A stretch of 64,000 nt of DNA, from contig JAUIMM010000171.1 in NCBI GenBank assembly GCA_031769625.1, positions 2,896,001 to 2,960,000 of the forward strand, in the 5' to 3' direction. The translations under genes were made by a program, and so were the position numbers. The stretch comes from Taudactylus pleione (Eukaryota; Chordata; Amphibia; Anura; Myobatrachidae). The notes beneath the pieces were generated by a model that saw only the letters and a list, made by a program, of their open reading frames with translations, had not been told where the DNA came from and ran no database searches. Position 1 is the first letter of the stretch. Every line of letters begins with the position of its first letter. Positions 1-11,548 of the stretch are shown piece by piece.

Positions 1-1609
1 TGCCGCTTTTTAAAAATATCACATGTATTAATCAAAATCCAGGTGCTGGGATAGAGTTTGCGAGAAAGCTGTGCCTCGGCTAATAAACAGTGCATAAGTT
101 TGCACACCCGTTAGTGGCAACATCCAGCATGCGTCGGTTTTACACTAGGCACCTGCAGTAGGTCAATATCAGTGTCCAGCAGCCCTAACATCAACTTAGT
201 GTGCACCCATGTGGTGTCGGACAGGGACGGTCTGAGGACAGGGTTTACGCAGCTGGGAATCTACAGCAATACTACTAGGGGTGGTAGCGTGGTAATACTA
301 ATGGTGAACAATTTAGACTGGGGGGGGGTCTATTGCCAATGGGGATGGTAAGTAAATTTACAAACGGGACCTATGGACATGAAGGGATGGGGGGTGAAAA
401 ACACCCCCATGGTATGTATTTTTTAAATAAAATATTTAGATATATTATTAATAATACTTTTTTAAACTATTTTATCTTGGGGCATAGAACCTACTCACAG
501 ACACCTTCTCCCCTTTCTAAGCACTGTAGTCATGACATCAAAGAAAGTCGTTCTCTCCAGATGGATTAAACGTTCTGCCCCCTCCTAGAGCAGATTACAA
601 TGAGCATTGTACAGTCTCTATATTTGAACAACAATCCACATTACCTGATTGTGAAAAAGGTGTTCTGAGTTTCTATAAAAAAAGGGGATCATATTGTATA
701 TAGAAACATTTGATTCTCCTATACAGGAACATATATATGATTTTTTTTGAATCCAGTAACTAGTTTCTTTATCGCCAATTGCTAAATTCCTCAGATTGAA
801 TGCTATGATATTTTTTGCTAAGGTTAATTATCCTGGTATATGAGGTGTTCGCTATTATTTGTGCTGCTGTCTAATAGGATTACTCCGCCCCCCCCTTTTT
901 CCTTTGTTTCCTGGTGTGTCATCGTATGTCATTATGTGGTCTATGGGACTGGCTCAGAGATGGACGGATTTGTTGAACCGCAAACAATGCAGCTGTGCAA
1001 ATCTGTCCATCTCCAATGAAAACGCAGAAGGACGTGTCAGACACCTCCTTGCCACATTTGCGATCCCAGCACTGGGACTGACGTCGCAGGCTGGAATCAC
1101 CATCACAACCAATGGTCGCGATGGTTGCTCCTTTGGTCAGGCTGTGGGACTTGAAGCTTCCCCCTCAGCCTGACTGTGTGCTGGTCACATAAGAGGCCAG
1201 GAATCTGCATCTGTCACCCTGGCCTTGTTCCTCCTGCAAAACAGGGGTGACACACACCCTCATTTCCAGAAACGGTGACCAGGCACGCCCACAATCCACC
1301 CAGAAACGCTGCAGCATGTCAATCATGCTGTGGCTTGGGGGTCTGTGTCACAAGCCTCAGTCACCTCCTGTTGGATAGTGATTCTCACAGTCTGGCTGCT
1401 GGGAGACGGAGAAACCGCGCTGTACGCGTGTAAATCCTCCTATTGGGCTGACATCATCGTGGCTGGGACAGGATTGGTGCATTTCCCCTTTTCTACCCCG
1501 CTGGTGCCTTGCTCAGGTGCCGGTGATAGCGTTTCATGTGTTTCCAGTTCAGCTGTGAGTCTCCTGTTCCAGTTGAGTGTCCAGTCTCCCTGTCTGTCTT
1601 GTTCAGCTC
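1..1609. other. Unassigned stretch with one short hairpin
   Basis: No coding region is convincing here; the open frames are short and lack any recognisable motif. One local structure is visible: an inverted repeat at 957-972 and 998-1013 with 16-nt arms (GAGATGGACGGATTTG and its complement with one mismatch). From about 840 to 1609 the base composition is richer in GC than the flanks, which may mark an unrecognised dispersed repeat. Confidence 0.4.
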
Positions 1610-1789
1610 CTGCCGTTTGTGTCATCCAGGCGGTACGGTCCACATTACAGTCACCTGCCATTTGTGTCATCCAGGCGGCACGGTCTGCATTTCAGTCACC
1701 TGCTGTTTGTGTCATCCAGGCAGCATGGTCTTAATTACAGTCTCCTGCCGCTTGTGTCAACTCGGCGGCACTAGCCGCACCTCTGCACA
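1610..1789. repeat. 45-bp minisatellite, four units
   Basis: Four imperfect units start at 1610, 1655, 1700 and 1745, each built around TTTGTGTCATCCAGGCGG. The period is a multiple of three, which keeps frames open across the array and explains the spurious open frame here. A second, looser duplication follows at about 1820-1945 around the words CATCGTATTCTA and GGGTCACAACTAGCCAAG. Confidence 0.75.
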
Positions 1790-2179
1790 AATTGTACACA
1801 AGACAGTGTACTACCGCTTGCTACACAGCCCAAAGGTTACATCGTATTCTACAGCCCACGGGTCACAACTAGCCAAGGTTCACCAGCCCACAAGGCTACA
1901 TCGTATTCTAAGGCCGATGGGTCACAACTAGCCAAGGGTTTCCAGCCCTCAAGGCTGCTTCATGGACGCAGCTTACCAAGCATTCCAGCCCCCAATGCTA
2001 TTGCAGGACTTCCCTACATCAACCTTCTATTATTAATTATCAATCATTAACTATCAATTATCAATTATCAACAATCCATTCTTCTATCCTCAAAAGGATA
2101 CCTCAGCCATAATCCTTGCCCGGATCTTCATTCTATTATATTCTGCCTGGACTCCGTCTAGGAATCATTACAGTTTGCA

Positions 2180-2447
2180 AGCGAGATCGCAGGACCCATT
2201 CTACACATGCACAGAACGGGTCCTGCACAGGCGCAGACCCCTAACAATTGGAGATGTATGTCCATCGTCAGACGGTTTTATATTTTTTGCTGACTTTTGT
2301 TGGGCATACACCATCTTTGCTATGTATGTACTGTATGCATATGCATTGCTATTTTTATATATAAGATGCTTTCATTTACGTTGATGAGGTACATTGTACC
2401 TTTATTCATATGTTGAAAAATCAAATAAATACATTTGGAAAAAAAAT
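2180..2447 (+). repeat. Possible 3' tail of a retroposon
   Basis: The stretch ends with AATAAA at 2424-2429, about ten bases before an eight-A run at 2439-2446. That is the layout of a polyadenylated retroposon 3' end. No reverse transcriptase frame lies upstream, so it would be a severely truncated copy or simply an AT-rich region. Confidence 0.3.
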
Positions 2448-3638
2448 ACTTTTTAAATGTTATTAAATAACTCCCCCAATTTCTGAGGGGTATTTTGGGG
2501 CAAAAAACCCATCAGTTAAGTGGCTGGGGGCAGGCCGTGGTGCCGGTCACATGGTTGTGCTAGTCTATGATAGGGTTAAGGGGTGTATTGGGTGATATTA
2601 TTTACTGCAATGTTTCAAAGAACCAGGACTATTTGGTTGGTGAAGCTTTCCCACCTTCCCTTCCTTGTTGCTTGGTGTTTGGTTGTTTCAATTTTGTTGG
2701 CTATTTTGGGCAGGAAAGAATGACAGAACAGCAGACCAGGTTCAAATTTAGATTGTTTTGGGTTGCACTCACCTTGGTGACTATATGCAAATTTTAAGAC
2801 ATATTTTTTGAAAAATCTCCTCCAAAAGCCCTTTCACAAATTCAAGAGATACATTTCTATGAAAACAGTGAATAAACATAGCTGTCTTCATAAAAAATGA
2901 GTATATACTCGTTTGATAAATATAGGCTTTAGGGCTGAATCGTAGTTGCGCATAAGTCATTTTTACAGATGGATCTTGGATTTTTCAAACTGTGCATCTG
3001 TCTGAATTTTCACGATCGTGCTAATCTCCACTTGCGACTTAATGGGTGTAATTAGGCGTTTGCACATAGGGCTGTTTGAGGGTGTGTCACTTGTGTGCAG
3101 GCAGACTTGCATTCTATGCAGAATTGAGTGTATGCAGAAATCCTTCTGATTCCAGATAGATCATTTGCACCAGGTATAGGGCTGATAGTGATGATGGTTA
3201 CTTTCACAAGCGGATAGATGGAACTGTGAAACCAACTAACATGCCACTTCAAATCAGTCCCTCTTTGAGAACTTCTGTGATAGACAATACGTATATAATT
3301 CGAATGACTATCCTGGAGTCCAATGAAGCACTTACCTGGATACTATACCTACCTACAACAGCATTACTATGTTACAGTGTAAGGCAGGGATTGCAAGACT
3401 TTTGGAGTTGGTGATCTACTCTTGAAAATCTTTAACGAGCTACCAATTAGGGACATTTGTGTGTTCCTACTGCGCTTGCCCTGAAAAAGGGGAGTGATCT
3501 CGCTGCAAGATGCATGGAAGTGTCAGGCCAAAATTGGGACAGCTGGGAGGTATGTTTTTTAGGGCTCTGAGATAATGAAATGTAAACTAACAAAACATAT
3601 AAATTTTAAATTGAATAGTCAGCAGGTATAATATGTAT
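2448..3638. other. No gene seen
   Basis: AT-rich sequence with only short open frames. I see no terminal inverted repeats, tandem repeats or conserved motif. Confidence 0.5.
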
Positions 3639-5116
3639 TAGAGATGAGTGGGTTCGGATCTCAGAGATCCGAACCCGCCCGAATTTTGGGGATCCAGGAC
3701 GATCCGAGCAAAGCTCGGATCTCCCTGCCTGCACTGGATCCCTCACCCGAGGCAAAACCTCGTGACCCCGCTGTCGAGTCGTGAGGTTTTGTTTTGAGTG
3801 AGCTTAACGCTGATTGGCTGAGAGAGCCGTCTGTCACGGCTCTCAGCCAATCAGCGTTAAGCCCATTGAAAACAGCACAAAGGAGTAAAAGAAGATGGGG
3901 CCCGCCATCCCTCACTGTCTGACACCGCCGGCACCCCCTGCTGCTGACACCGCCGGCACCGCCACTTGCAGCACCCCCCGCTGCTGACGCCACCACTGCC
4001 GACACTCCTGCACTGCTGCCCAACGTACTGAGGACACCGTCAGCGACCCCCACACTGCCGACACTTCCGCACTGAGGACACCACCAGCACCCCTGCACTG
4101 CCGGCACTGTCAGCACACATGCACTGAGGACACCACTGGCACCCCCGCTCTGCAAACACCGCCGGCACCCTGCATTGAGAACACCCCTGCACTGGCGACA
4201 CAGTCAGCAAACCTGCAATGAGGACACCGCTGGCACCCCCTGCACTGCCGGCACTGTCAGCACACATGCACTGAGGACACCACTGGCACCCCCGCTCTGC
4301 AAACACCGCCGGCACCCTGCATTGAGAACACCCCTGCACTGGCGACACAGTCAGCAAACCTGCAATGAGGACATCGCTGGCACCCCCGCTCTGCTGACAC
4401 CGCCGGTACCCTTCACTGAGAACACTGCCAGCACCGCAGCACTGCCATTCCGTGTACTGAGGACACTGCCAGCAACCACTGCACTGCCGACACAGCCAGC
4501 AAACCTGCACTAAAGACACCGCTGGCACCCCAGCACTACCGACACAGCCAGCAAACCTGCACTAAGACACCGCTGGCATCCCCGCACTGCTGACATCACC
4601 GGTACCCTTCACTGAGGACACTGCCAGCACCACAGCACTGCCATTCCATGTACTGAGGACACCGTCAGCAACCCCGCTCTGACGACACTGCTGTCACAGT
4701 AAGTGCACTATTGGTGTATCCAACCCATACTATATAACACACTGTATCCGTGTTGGAAATTAGAAACTGAACTGCCACATGTTAGTGCCGCTCACTGTGT
4801 CACTTAACTTAGTCAGCCAGCTAGCTGGATGTAACCTTCTGGCTTTAACTAGATGAAGCAAATAATATTGTGAGGTGGTCAAAATTGATTGGAAATTACT
4901 GGAAATAAATGATATTGAGGTTAATTATACTGTAGGAACAAAAACAGGCCCATTTTATGTGATTTTAGCTGTTTTTATGATTTTTTAAGAAAAAATCCAG
5001 ATCCAAAACCAAAACACGAAAACAAAACACGGAGGTGAGGTTTGGCAAAACCAATCCAGATCCAAAACCAGGGGGAATCCAGATCCAAAACCAAAACACG
5101 AGGGTCGGCACACATC

Positions 5117-5120
<4 letters not shown>
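3639..5120 (+). mobile_element. Non-autonomous hAT element (kin of the 5165-11715 element)
   Basis: It begins TAGAGATGAGTGGGTTCGG and ends CACATCTCTA, giving imperfect terminal inverted repeats close to those of the intact hAT next door. The flanking octamers are ATATGTAT (3631-3638) and ATATATAT (5121-5128), a 7/8 match fitting an 8-bp hAT duplication inside an AT microsatellite. The right 300 bp (4800-5110) resembles, inverted, the left end of the autonomous element: the same GATTTTAGCTGTTTTTATG stretch and AAAACCAAAACACG words. The middle holds no transposase, only GC-rich tandem repeats. The transposase-distal ends of the two elements face each other across 44 bp of (AT)n. Confidence 0.8.
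4093..4386. repeat. 147-bp tandem repeat, two units
   Basis: Two nearly identical 147-bp units begin at 4093 and 4240 with CTGCACTGCCGGCACTGTC. They are themselves built of shorter, degenerate words (CACCGCCGGCACC, GACACCGCTGGCACC) that spread over 3920-4690. They lie wholly inside the non-autonomous hAT element. Confidence 0.85.

Positions 5121-5164
<44 letters not shown>
5121..5164. repeat. (AT)n microsatellite
   Basis: A 44-bp AT dinucleotide run with a single interrupting G at 5155. It is the shared target of the two flanking hAT elements and probably the remnant of the AT-rich tail of the PLE whose end continues at 11716. Confidence 0.9.
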
Positions 5165-5687
5165 TAGGGGTGTGCACCGGCCACTTTTCGTGTTTTGTGT
5201 TTTGGTTTTGGATCTGGATCTTTCTTCGTGTTTTGGATCTGGATTGGTTTTGCCAAAACCACCCTTCCGTGTTTTGGGTTCTGGGTTTTGTGTTTTGGAT
5301 CTGTATTTTTTTTAAAACAAGCATAAAAACAGCTAAAATCACAGAATTTGTAGGTTTTTCTGCTCCTATGCTATTATTAACCTCAATAACCTTAATTTCC
5401 ACTCATTTCCAGTCTATTCTGAACACCTCACACCTCACAATAGTGTTTTTATGTCCAAAAGGTTGCACCGAGGTAGCTGGATGACTATGCTAAGCGACAC
5501 GAGTGGGCGGCACAAACACGTGACCCATCTAGGAGTGACACTGCAGTGGCAGACAGGATGGCAGGTAGAAAAACTAGGCCCCAAACTGTACATAATGCAA
5601 AGAAAAAAAAGAGGTGCAAGATGGAATTGTCCTTGGGCCCTCCCACCCACCCTTATGTTGTATAAACAGGACATGCACACTTTAACA

Positions 5688-5743
5688 AATCAATCATTTC
5701 AGCGCCAGGGTCTGCCACACAACTGTGGCTGAAATGATTGGTT
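5688..5743. repeat. Conserved 16-nt inverted repeat downstream of hAT transposase
   Basis: The arms at 5688-5703 and 5728-5743 (AATCAATCATTTCAGC and its complement, one mismatch) enclose 24 nt. The same structure is present at 41472-41527 in the broken copy. It sits about 55 bp past the stop codon. A role in transposase binding or mRNA 3'-end folding is possible but not shown. Confidence 0.75.
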
Positions 5744-5799
5744 CGTTTGGGCCCCCACAAAACAAGCTGGCAATTAATGTGTCCCTGCACAAACTGGCT

Positions 5800-8700
5800 C
5801 TACGGAGGCAAGATGTCATCCTCATCCTCCTCATCCACCGATTCCTCACCCTCTTCAGTGTGTACATCCTCATCCTCACAAAGTATTAACTCGTCCCCAC
5901 TTGAATCCACCACCACAGGTCCCTCTGGACGTTCTGGAGGCTGGTCTCCCTGGAAGAGCTGATAATTCATTTTGATGAACATCATCTTCTCCACATTCTG
6001 TGGAAGCAACCTCCTACGCCTTTCGCTGACAAGGTTCCCGGCTGCACTAAACACTCTTTCGGAGTACACACTGGAGGGGGGGCAACTCAGGTAAAATAGA
6101 GCCAGTTTGTACAGGGGCCTCCAAATTGCCTCTTTTTCCTGCCAGTACAGGTATGGACTGTCTGACATGCCTACTTGGATGCTGTCACCGATGTAATCCT
6201 CCACCATTCTGTCAATGGTGACAGTATCATATGCAGTGACAGTAGACATGTCAGAAATTGTTGCCAGGTCCTTCAGTCCGGACCAGATGTCCAAACTTGG
6301 TCCTGCCTGCCCTGCATCACCGCCAGCAGGTTGCTTAGGATACCTAAGTTTTTTCGTGGCAGCCCCAGTTGCGGGAGAAAATGAAGAAGGAGCCGTTGAC
6401 GTGTCACGTTCCGCTTCAGCTGACAGTGTGTTCACCAGCAGGTCTTTGCACCTCTGCAGGCTTGTGTTGGCCGGAAAGAGAGACACCACATAGGCTTTAA
6501 ACCTAGGATCGAGCACGGTGGCCAAAATGTAGTGGTCTGATTTCAACAGATTGACCACCCTGGAATCCTGGCAAAGCAAATGAAGGGCTTCATCCACAAG
6601 TCCCACATGCCGAGCAGAATCGCTCCGTCTTAGCTCCTCCTTCACTTTCTCCAGCTGCTTCTGCAAAAGCCTGATGAGGGGAATGACCTGACTCAAGCTG
6701 GCAGTGTCTGAACTGACTTCACGTGTGGCAAGTTCGAAGGGCTGGAGAACCTTGCACAACACGGAAATCATTCTCCACTGCGCTTGAGTCAGGTGCATAC
6801 CCCCGCCTTTGCCTATGTCATAGGTGGATGTATAGGCTTGTATGGCCTTTTGCTGCTCCTCCATCCTCTGAAGCATATAGAGGGTTGAGTTCCACCGCGT
6901 CACAACCTCTTGCTTCAGGTGATGGCGGGGCAGGTTCAAGAGTGTTTGCTGGCGCTCCAGTCTTCGGCACGCAGTCGCTGAATGGTGAAAGTGGCCAGAA
7001 ATTTTTCGGGCTACCCAAAGCATCTCCTGCACGCCCCTGTCGCTTTTCAGAAAATTCTGCACCACCAAGTTTATTGTGTGAGCAAAACATGGGACGTGCT
7101 GGAATTTGCCCAGATGTAATGCCCGCACAATATTGGTGGCGTTGTCAGATATCACAAATCCCCAGGAGAGTCTAAGTGGGGTAAGCCACTGGGCGATGAT
7201 TTCCCTCAGTTTCTCTAAGAGGTTGTCGGCGGTGTGCCTCTTACTGAAACCGGTGATACACAGCGTAGCCTGCCTTGTAACGAGATGGCGTTTCTGAGAT
7301 GCTGCTACTGGTGACGCTGCTGCTGTTGCTGCGTAAGGTGATACATCTACCCAGTGGGCTGTCACAGTCATATAGTCCTTAGTCTGCCCTGTTCCACTTG
7401 TCCACATGTCCGTGGATAAGTGGACATTGTGTACAACGGCATTTTTCAGGACACTGAGGACACTTTTTCTGACGTTTCTGTACAGTCTCGGTATCGCCTG
7501 CCTAGTGAAGTGGAATCTAGACGGGATTTGGAACCGGGGACACACTACCTCCATCAATTGTCTAAATCCCACTGCACTAATGGCGGATACCGGACGCACG
7601 TCTAACACCAACATAGCAGTCAAGGCCTCAGTTATACGTTTTGCTTCAGGATGACTGCTGTCGTACTTCATCCTCCTCGCTAAGGACTGTTGGAGGGTCA
7701 ATTGTTTAGTAAAAGTAGTGGTGTTCCTACTTCCTCTCTGGGATGATGAACGACTCCCAGCAGCAGCAACAGCAGCAGCGGCAGCAGTAGGCGTAGCAAT
7801 GCAGGATCCTCCGGAGGAATCCCGGATAGGAGAGTCAGTCATGCCAGTGACATGGCCTGCAGGACTACTTCCGATCCTGACTAAGGAGGAAATTGACGAG
7901 GAGGGAGTTGACGGTGTGGTTTGCAGGCGCTTGGATACAACAGGACAACGGGATTTAGGTGTCCCTGGACTGCTTACGGTCTTAGCCAAAGTTTCTGAAC
8001 TTGACAGTAACTTTTTATGAACGCGCTGCAGGTGCCGTATAAGGGAGGATGTTCCTAGGTGGTTGACGTCCCTACCCCTACTTATTTCACCTTTACATAT
8101 GGTACATATGGCAAGACAGTTGTTGTCCGGATTTGGATAGAAATATTGCCAGACCAAAGAGGTGGAATGTTTGGTCTTCTGCCCAGGCATGACCGTGATG
8201 GGCTTTTTCATCTCACGGACAACAACTGTCTCCCCCGGAGCCTGATTTAAACAAACCACATCACCATCAGAATCCTCCTCGCCAACTTCCTCCTCAGCGC
8301 CAGCTACACCAGTATCCTCATCCTGTTGTACTTCAACAGTGACATCTTCAATTTGCATATCAACAAGTGGACTGTGGGTGCTCCTTTCAGCACTTGCAGG
8401 GGGCGTGCAAATGGTGGAAAGAGCCACCTCTTCCCGTCCAGTGCTGGGAAGGTCAGGCATCGCAACCACCACCACACTTGGACTCTCCTTGGGGATTTGT
8501 GATATCTTCTTAGAAAGCACAGTTCTTCGCTGTGCTTTTGCCAGCTTAACTCTTTTGATTTTTTTAGTGGGAGGAGGGCTTCCATCGTCATGTGAAGCTG
8601 AACCACTAGTCATGAACATACTAGGGATCGACCTTAGCCGTTCCTTGCCACTCCGTGTCGTAAATGGCATATTGGCAAGTTTACGTTTCTCTTCAGCTGA

Positions 8701-8913
8701 TTTAAATGTCTTTTTCAAGGTCATTTTCCTGAACTTTGCCATTTGGGATTGTATGTGCCCTCTACTATGACATTGGGCATCGGCCTTGGCAGACGACGTT
8801 GATGGCATGTTATCGTCTATGTCATGACTAGTGGCAGCAGCTTTAGCACTAGGAGGAAGTGGTTCTTGATCTTTCTCTATTTTATTTTTATTGGAGAAAG
8901 TTTGGTCCTCCAT
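5800..8913 (-). CDS. hAT transposase with BED zinc finger (ZBED-like), intact
   Basis: DNA transposase expected to act in the nucleus, cutting and joining the ends of this element. An uninterrupted frame of 1037 residues starts at an ATG. Residues 1-240 are charged and low complexity (basic 60-140, acidic 190-220). A BED finger lies at about 250-300 with W255, C270, C273, H294 and H299. The RNase H-like core follows: first catalytic Asp in STDMWTS (D502), second in ISDNATN (D590), the CxxH pair C609/H612, the conserved Trp in TRWNS (W674), and the catalytic Glu in YSERVFSAAGN (E952), inside the hAT C-terminal dimerisation region (about 920-985). The last 50 residues are very acidic. An alanine run at 377-385 interrupts the linker. 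The length is on the large side for the family. A host-domesticated gene is unlikely, since the frame sits between TIRs with TSDs. Confidence 0.92.
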   Translation of the reverse strand: MEDQTFSNKNKIEKDQEPLPPSAKAAATSHDIDDNMPSTSSAKADAQCHSRGHIQSQMAKFRKMTLKKTFKSAEEKRKLANMPFTTRSGKERLRSIPSMFMTSGSASHDDGSPPPTKKIKRVKLAKAQRRTVLSKKISQIPKESPSVVVVAMPDLPSTGREEVALSTICTPPASAERSTHSPLVDMQIEDVTVEVQQDEDTGVAGAEEEVGEEDSDGDVVCLNQAPGETVVVREMKKPITVMPGQKTKHSTSLVWQYFYPNPDNNCLAICTICKGEISRGRDVNHLGTSSLIRHLQRVHKKLLSSSETLAKTVSSPGTPKSRCPVVSKRLQTTPSTPSSSISSLVRIGSSPAGHVTGMTDSPIRDSSGGSCIATPTAAAAAVAAAGSRSSSQRGSRNTTTFTKQLTLQQSLARRMKYDSSHPEAKRITEALTAMLVLDVRPVSAISAVGFRQLMEVVCPRFQIPSRFHFTRQAIPRLYRNVRKSVLSVLKNAVVHNVHLSTDMWTSGTGQTKDYMTVTAHWVDVSPYAATAAASPVAASQKRHLVTRQATLCITGFSKRHTADNLLEKLREIIAQWLTPLRLSWGFVISDNATNIVRALHLGKFQHVPCFAHTINLVVQNFLKSDRGVQEMLWVARKISGHFHHSATACRRLERQQTLLNLPRHHLKQEVVTRWNSTLYMLQRMEEQQKAIQAYTSTYDIGKGGGMHLTQAQWRMISVLCKVLQPFELATREVSSDTASLSQVIPLIRLLQKQLEKVKEELRRSDSARHVGLVDEALHLLCQDSRVVNLLKSDHYILATVLDPRFKAYVVSLFPANTSLQRCKDLLVNTLSAEAERDTSTAPSSFSPATGAATKKLRYPKQPAGGDAGQAGPSLDIWSGLKDLATISDMSTVTAYDTVTIDRMVEDYIGDSIQVGMSDSPYLYWQEKEAIWRPLYKLALFYLSCPPSSVYSERVFSAAGNLVSERRRRLLPQNVEKMMFIKMNYQLFQGDQPPERPEGPVVVDSSGDELILCEDEDVHTEEGEESVDEEDEDDILPP

Positions 8914-8934
8914 TTATGTTATATCGATTTGATA

Positions 8935-11204
8935 TATACGTGCGGCTAAACACAGAAAATAATTTTTTTTTTGGTTTGGACTGGAGTGTACTTTCGGGGG
9001 TTACAGCACCCTTAATGGTCAAGCCAGCCGGCCCTTTACTTATGACACAGGCGCACGCTTGGCACTACTTTGTTGATGCACGTGCGGCTACTGCGCACAC
9101 AATTCACAAACACAGAAAATAATTTTTTTTTGGTTTGGACTGGAGTGTACTTTCGGGGGTTACAGCACCCTTTAACGGTCAAGCCAGCCGGCCCTTTACT
9201 TATGACACAGGCGCACGCTTGGCACTACTTTGTTGATGCACGTGCGGCTACTGCGCACACAATTCACAAACACAGAAAATAATTATTTTTTTGGTTTGGA
9301 CTGGAGTGTACTTTGGGGGTTACAGCACCCTTTAACGGTCAAGCCAGCCGGCCCTTTACTTATGACACATGCGCACGCTTGGCACTACTTTGTTGATGCA
9401 CGTGCGGCTACTGCGCACACAATTCACAAACACAGAAAATAATTTTTTTTTGGTTTGGACTGGAGTGTACTTTCGGGGGTTACAGCACCCTTTAACGGTC
9501 AAGCCAGCCGGCCCTTTACTTATGACACAGGCGCACGCTTGGCACTACTTTGTTGATGCACGTGCGGCTACTGCGCACACAATTCACAAACACAGAAAAT
9601 AATTTTTTTTTGGTTTGGACTGGAGTGTACTTTCGGGGGTTACAGCACCCTTTAACGGTCAAGCCAGCCGGCCCTTTACTTATGACACAGGCGCACGCTT
9701 GGCACTACTTTGTTGATGCACGTGCGGCTACTGCGCACACAATTCACAAACACAGAAAATAATTTTTTTTTTGGTTTGGACTGGAGTGTACTTTGGGGGT
9801 TACAGCACCCTTTAACGGTCAAGCCAGCCGGCCCTTTACTTATGACACAGGCGCACGCTTGGCACTACTTTGTTGATGCACGTGCGGCTACTGCGCACAC
9901 AATTCACAAACACAGAAAATAATATTTTTTTTGGTTTGGACTGGAGTGTACTTTGGGGGTTACAGCACCCTTTAACGGTCAAGCCAGCCGGCCCTTTACT
10001 TATGACACAGGCGCACGCTTGGCACTACTTTGTTGATGCACGTGCGGCTACTGCGCACTCAATTCACAAACACAGAAAATAATTTTTTTTTTGGTTTGGA
10101 CTGGAGTGTACTTTGGGGGTTACAGCACCCTTTAACGGTCAAGCCAGCCGGCCCTTTACTTATGACACAGGCGCACGCTTGGCACTACTTTGTTGATGCA
10201 CGTGCGGCTACTGCGCACACAATTCACAAACACAGAAAATTTTTTTTTTTTTGGTTTGGACTTGAGTGTACTTTGGGGGTTACAGCACCCTTTAACGGTC
10301 AAGCCAGCTGGCCCTTTACTTATGACACAGGCGCACGCTTGGCACTACTTTGTTGATGCACGTGCGGCTACTGCGCACACAATTCACAAACACAGAAAAT
10401 AATTTTTTTTTGGTTTGGACTGGAGTGTACTTTCGGGGGTTACAGCACCCTTTAACGGTCAAGCCAGCCGGCCCTTTACTTATGACACAGGCGCACGCTT
10501 GGCACTACTTTGTTGATGCACGTGCGGCTACTGCGCACACAATTCACAAACACAGAAAATAATTTTTTTTTTGGTTTGGACTGGAGTGTACTTTGGGGGT
10601 TACAGCACCCTTAACTGTCAAGCCAGCCGGCCCTTTACTTATGACACAGGTGCACGCTTGGCACTACTTTGTTGATGCACGTGCGGCTACTGCGCACACA
10701 ATTCACAAACACAGAAAATAATTTTTTTTTTGGTTTGGACTGGAGTGTACTTTCGGGGGTTACAGCACCCTTAACGGTCAAGCCAGCCGGCCCTTTACTT
10801 ATGACACAGGCGCACGCTTGGCACTACTTTGTTGATGCACGTGCGGCTACTGCGCACACAATTCACAAACACAGAAAATAATTTTTTTTTTGGTTTGGAC
10901 TGGAGTGTACTTTCGGGGGTTACAGCACCCTTAACGGTCAAGCCAGCCGGCCCTTTACTTATGACACAGGCGCACGCTTGGCACTACTTTGTTGATGCAC
11001 GTGCGGCTACTGCGCACACAATTCACAAACACAGAAAATTATTTTTTTTGGGTTTGGACTGGAGTGTACTTTCGGGGGTTACAGCACCCTTTAACGGTCA
11101 AGCCAGCCGGCCCTTTACTTATGACACAGGCGCACGCTTGGCAGTACTTTGTTGATGCACGTGCGGCTACTGCGCACACAATTCACAAACACAGAAAATA
11201 TATT
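8935..11204 (-). repeat. Fourteen ~160-bp leader repeats, each with a CACGTG box
   Basis: Units of 159-160 bp lie between the transposase start codon and the TATA box. Every full unit has GATGCACGTGCGG; CACGTG occurs at 9079, 9239, 9399, 9559, 9719, 9879, 10039, 10199, 10359, 10519, 10678, 10838, 10998 and 11158. A degenerate unit with TACGTG sits next to the start codon. Most variation between units is in the T-run length and a few single bases, so the array is well homogenised. The related copy at 39310-40330 has six intact boxes plus one CACGTA. The 70-codon frames in each unit are by-products of repetition. The array is transcribed as leader or lies in a leader intron. Confidence 0.93.
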
Positions 11205-11548
11205 ATTTTTTTAGCACTTGGGGGGAGCACCCCTGATGGACAGAGCACCCCCTGGACAACACTACAGCACTCCTTTAGGACTGGGACACTGCACAGGACT
11301 TTGGAGTGGACACAGCCCCTATGGAGAACTGACTGCACAACACAGTCCAGCCAGCCCCTATGGACTTTGAAGTAGTGGACACAGCCCCTATTAACAACAG
11401 CAGCACAGCACAACACAGCCAGCCCCTATGGACTTTGAAGTAGTGGACAACAGCAGCACTACACTACACTACACTACACAGCCCTAACTCCCACCCTCCC
11501 TCTTCACTGTCCACAGCCGAGTGAGAAAATGGCGCCGACGCGGGTACC
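11205..11548 (-). other. hAT 5' leader region with short internal duplications
   Basis: Between the TATA box and the 160-bp array lies a leader with repeated words such as CAGCCCCTATGGACTTTGAA (near 11350 and 11422) and an ACACT pentamer run near 11460-11480. The equivalent region at 38988-39305 is recognisable on the opposite strand, with a GTGTA/GTGCT run at 39064-39126. No open frame is evident. Confidence 0.6.

Noticed and set aside
1330..1931. Overlapping 130-codon frames
   Set aside because: Kept open by a 45-bp tandem repeat whose period is divisible by three; no family resemblance.
3661..4528. 160-codon minus-strand frames rich in Cys, Gly and Ser
   Set aside because: Translation of GC-rich tandem repeats inside a non-autonomous hAT element.
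8935..11204. CRISPR-like regular array
   Set aside because: Units are 160 bp with no variable spacers, and the setting is a eukaryotic transposon.
9070..11375. Repeated 70-128 codon open frames on the plus strand in the 160-bp array
   Set aside because: They recur only because the DNA unit repeats; they lie antisense to the transposase leader, shift with T-run length, and have no motif.
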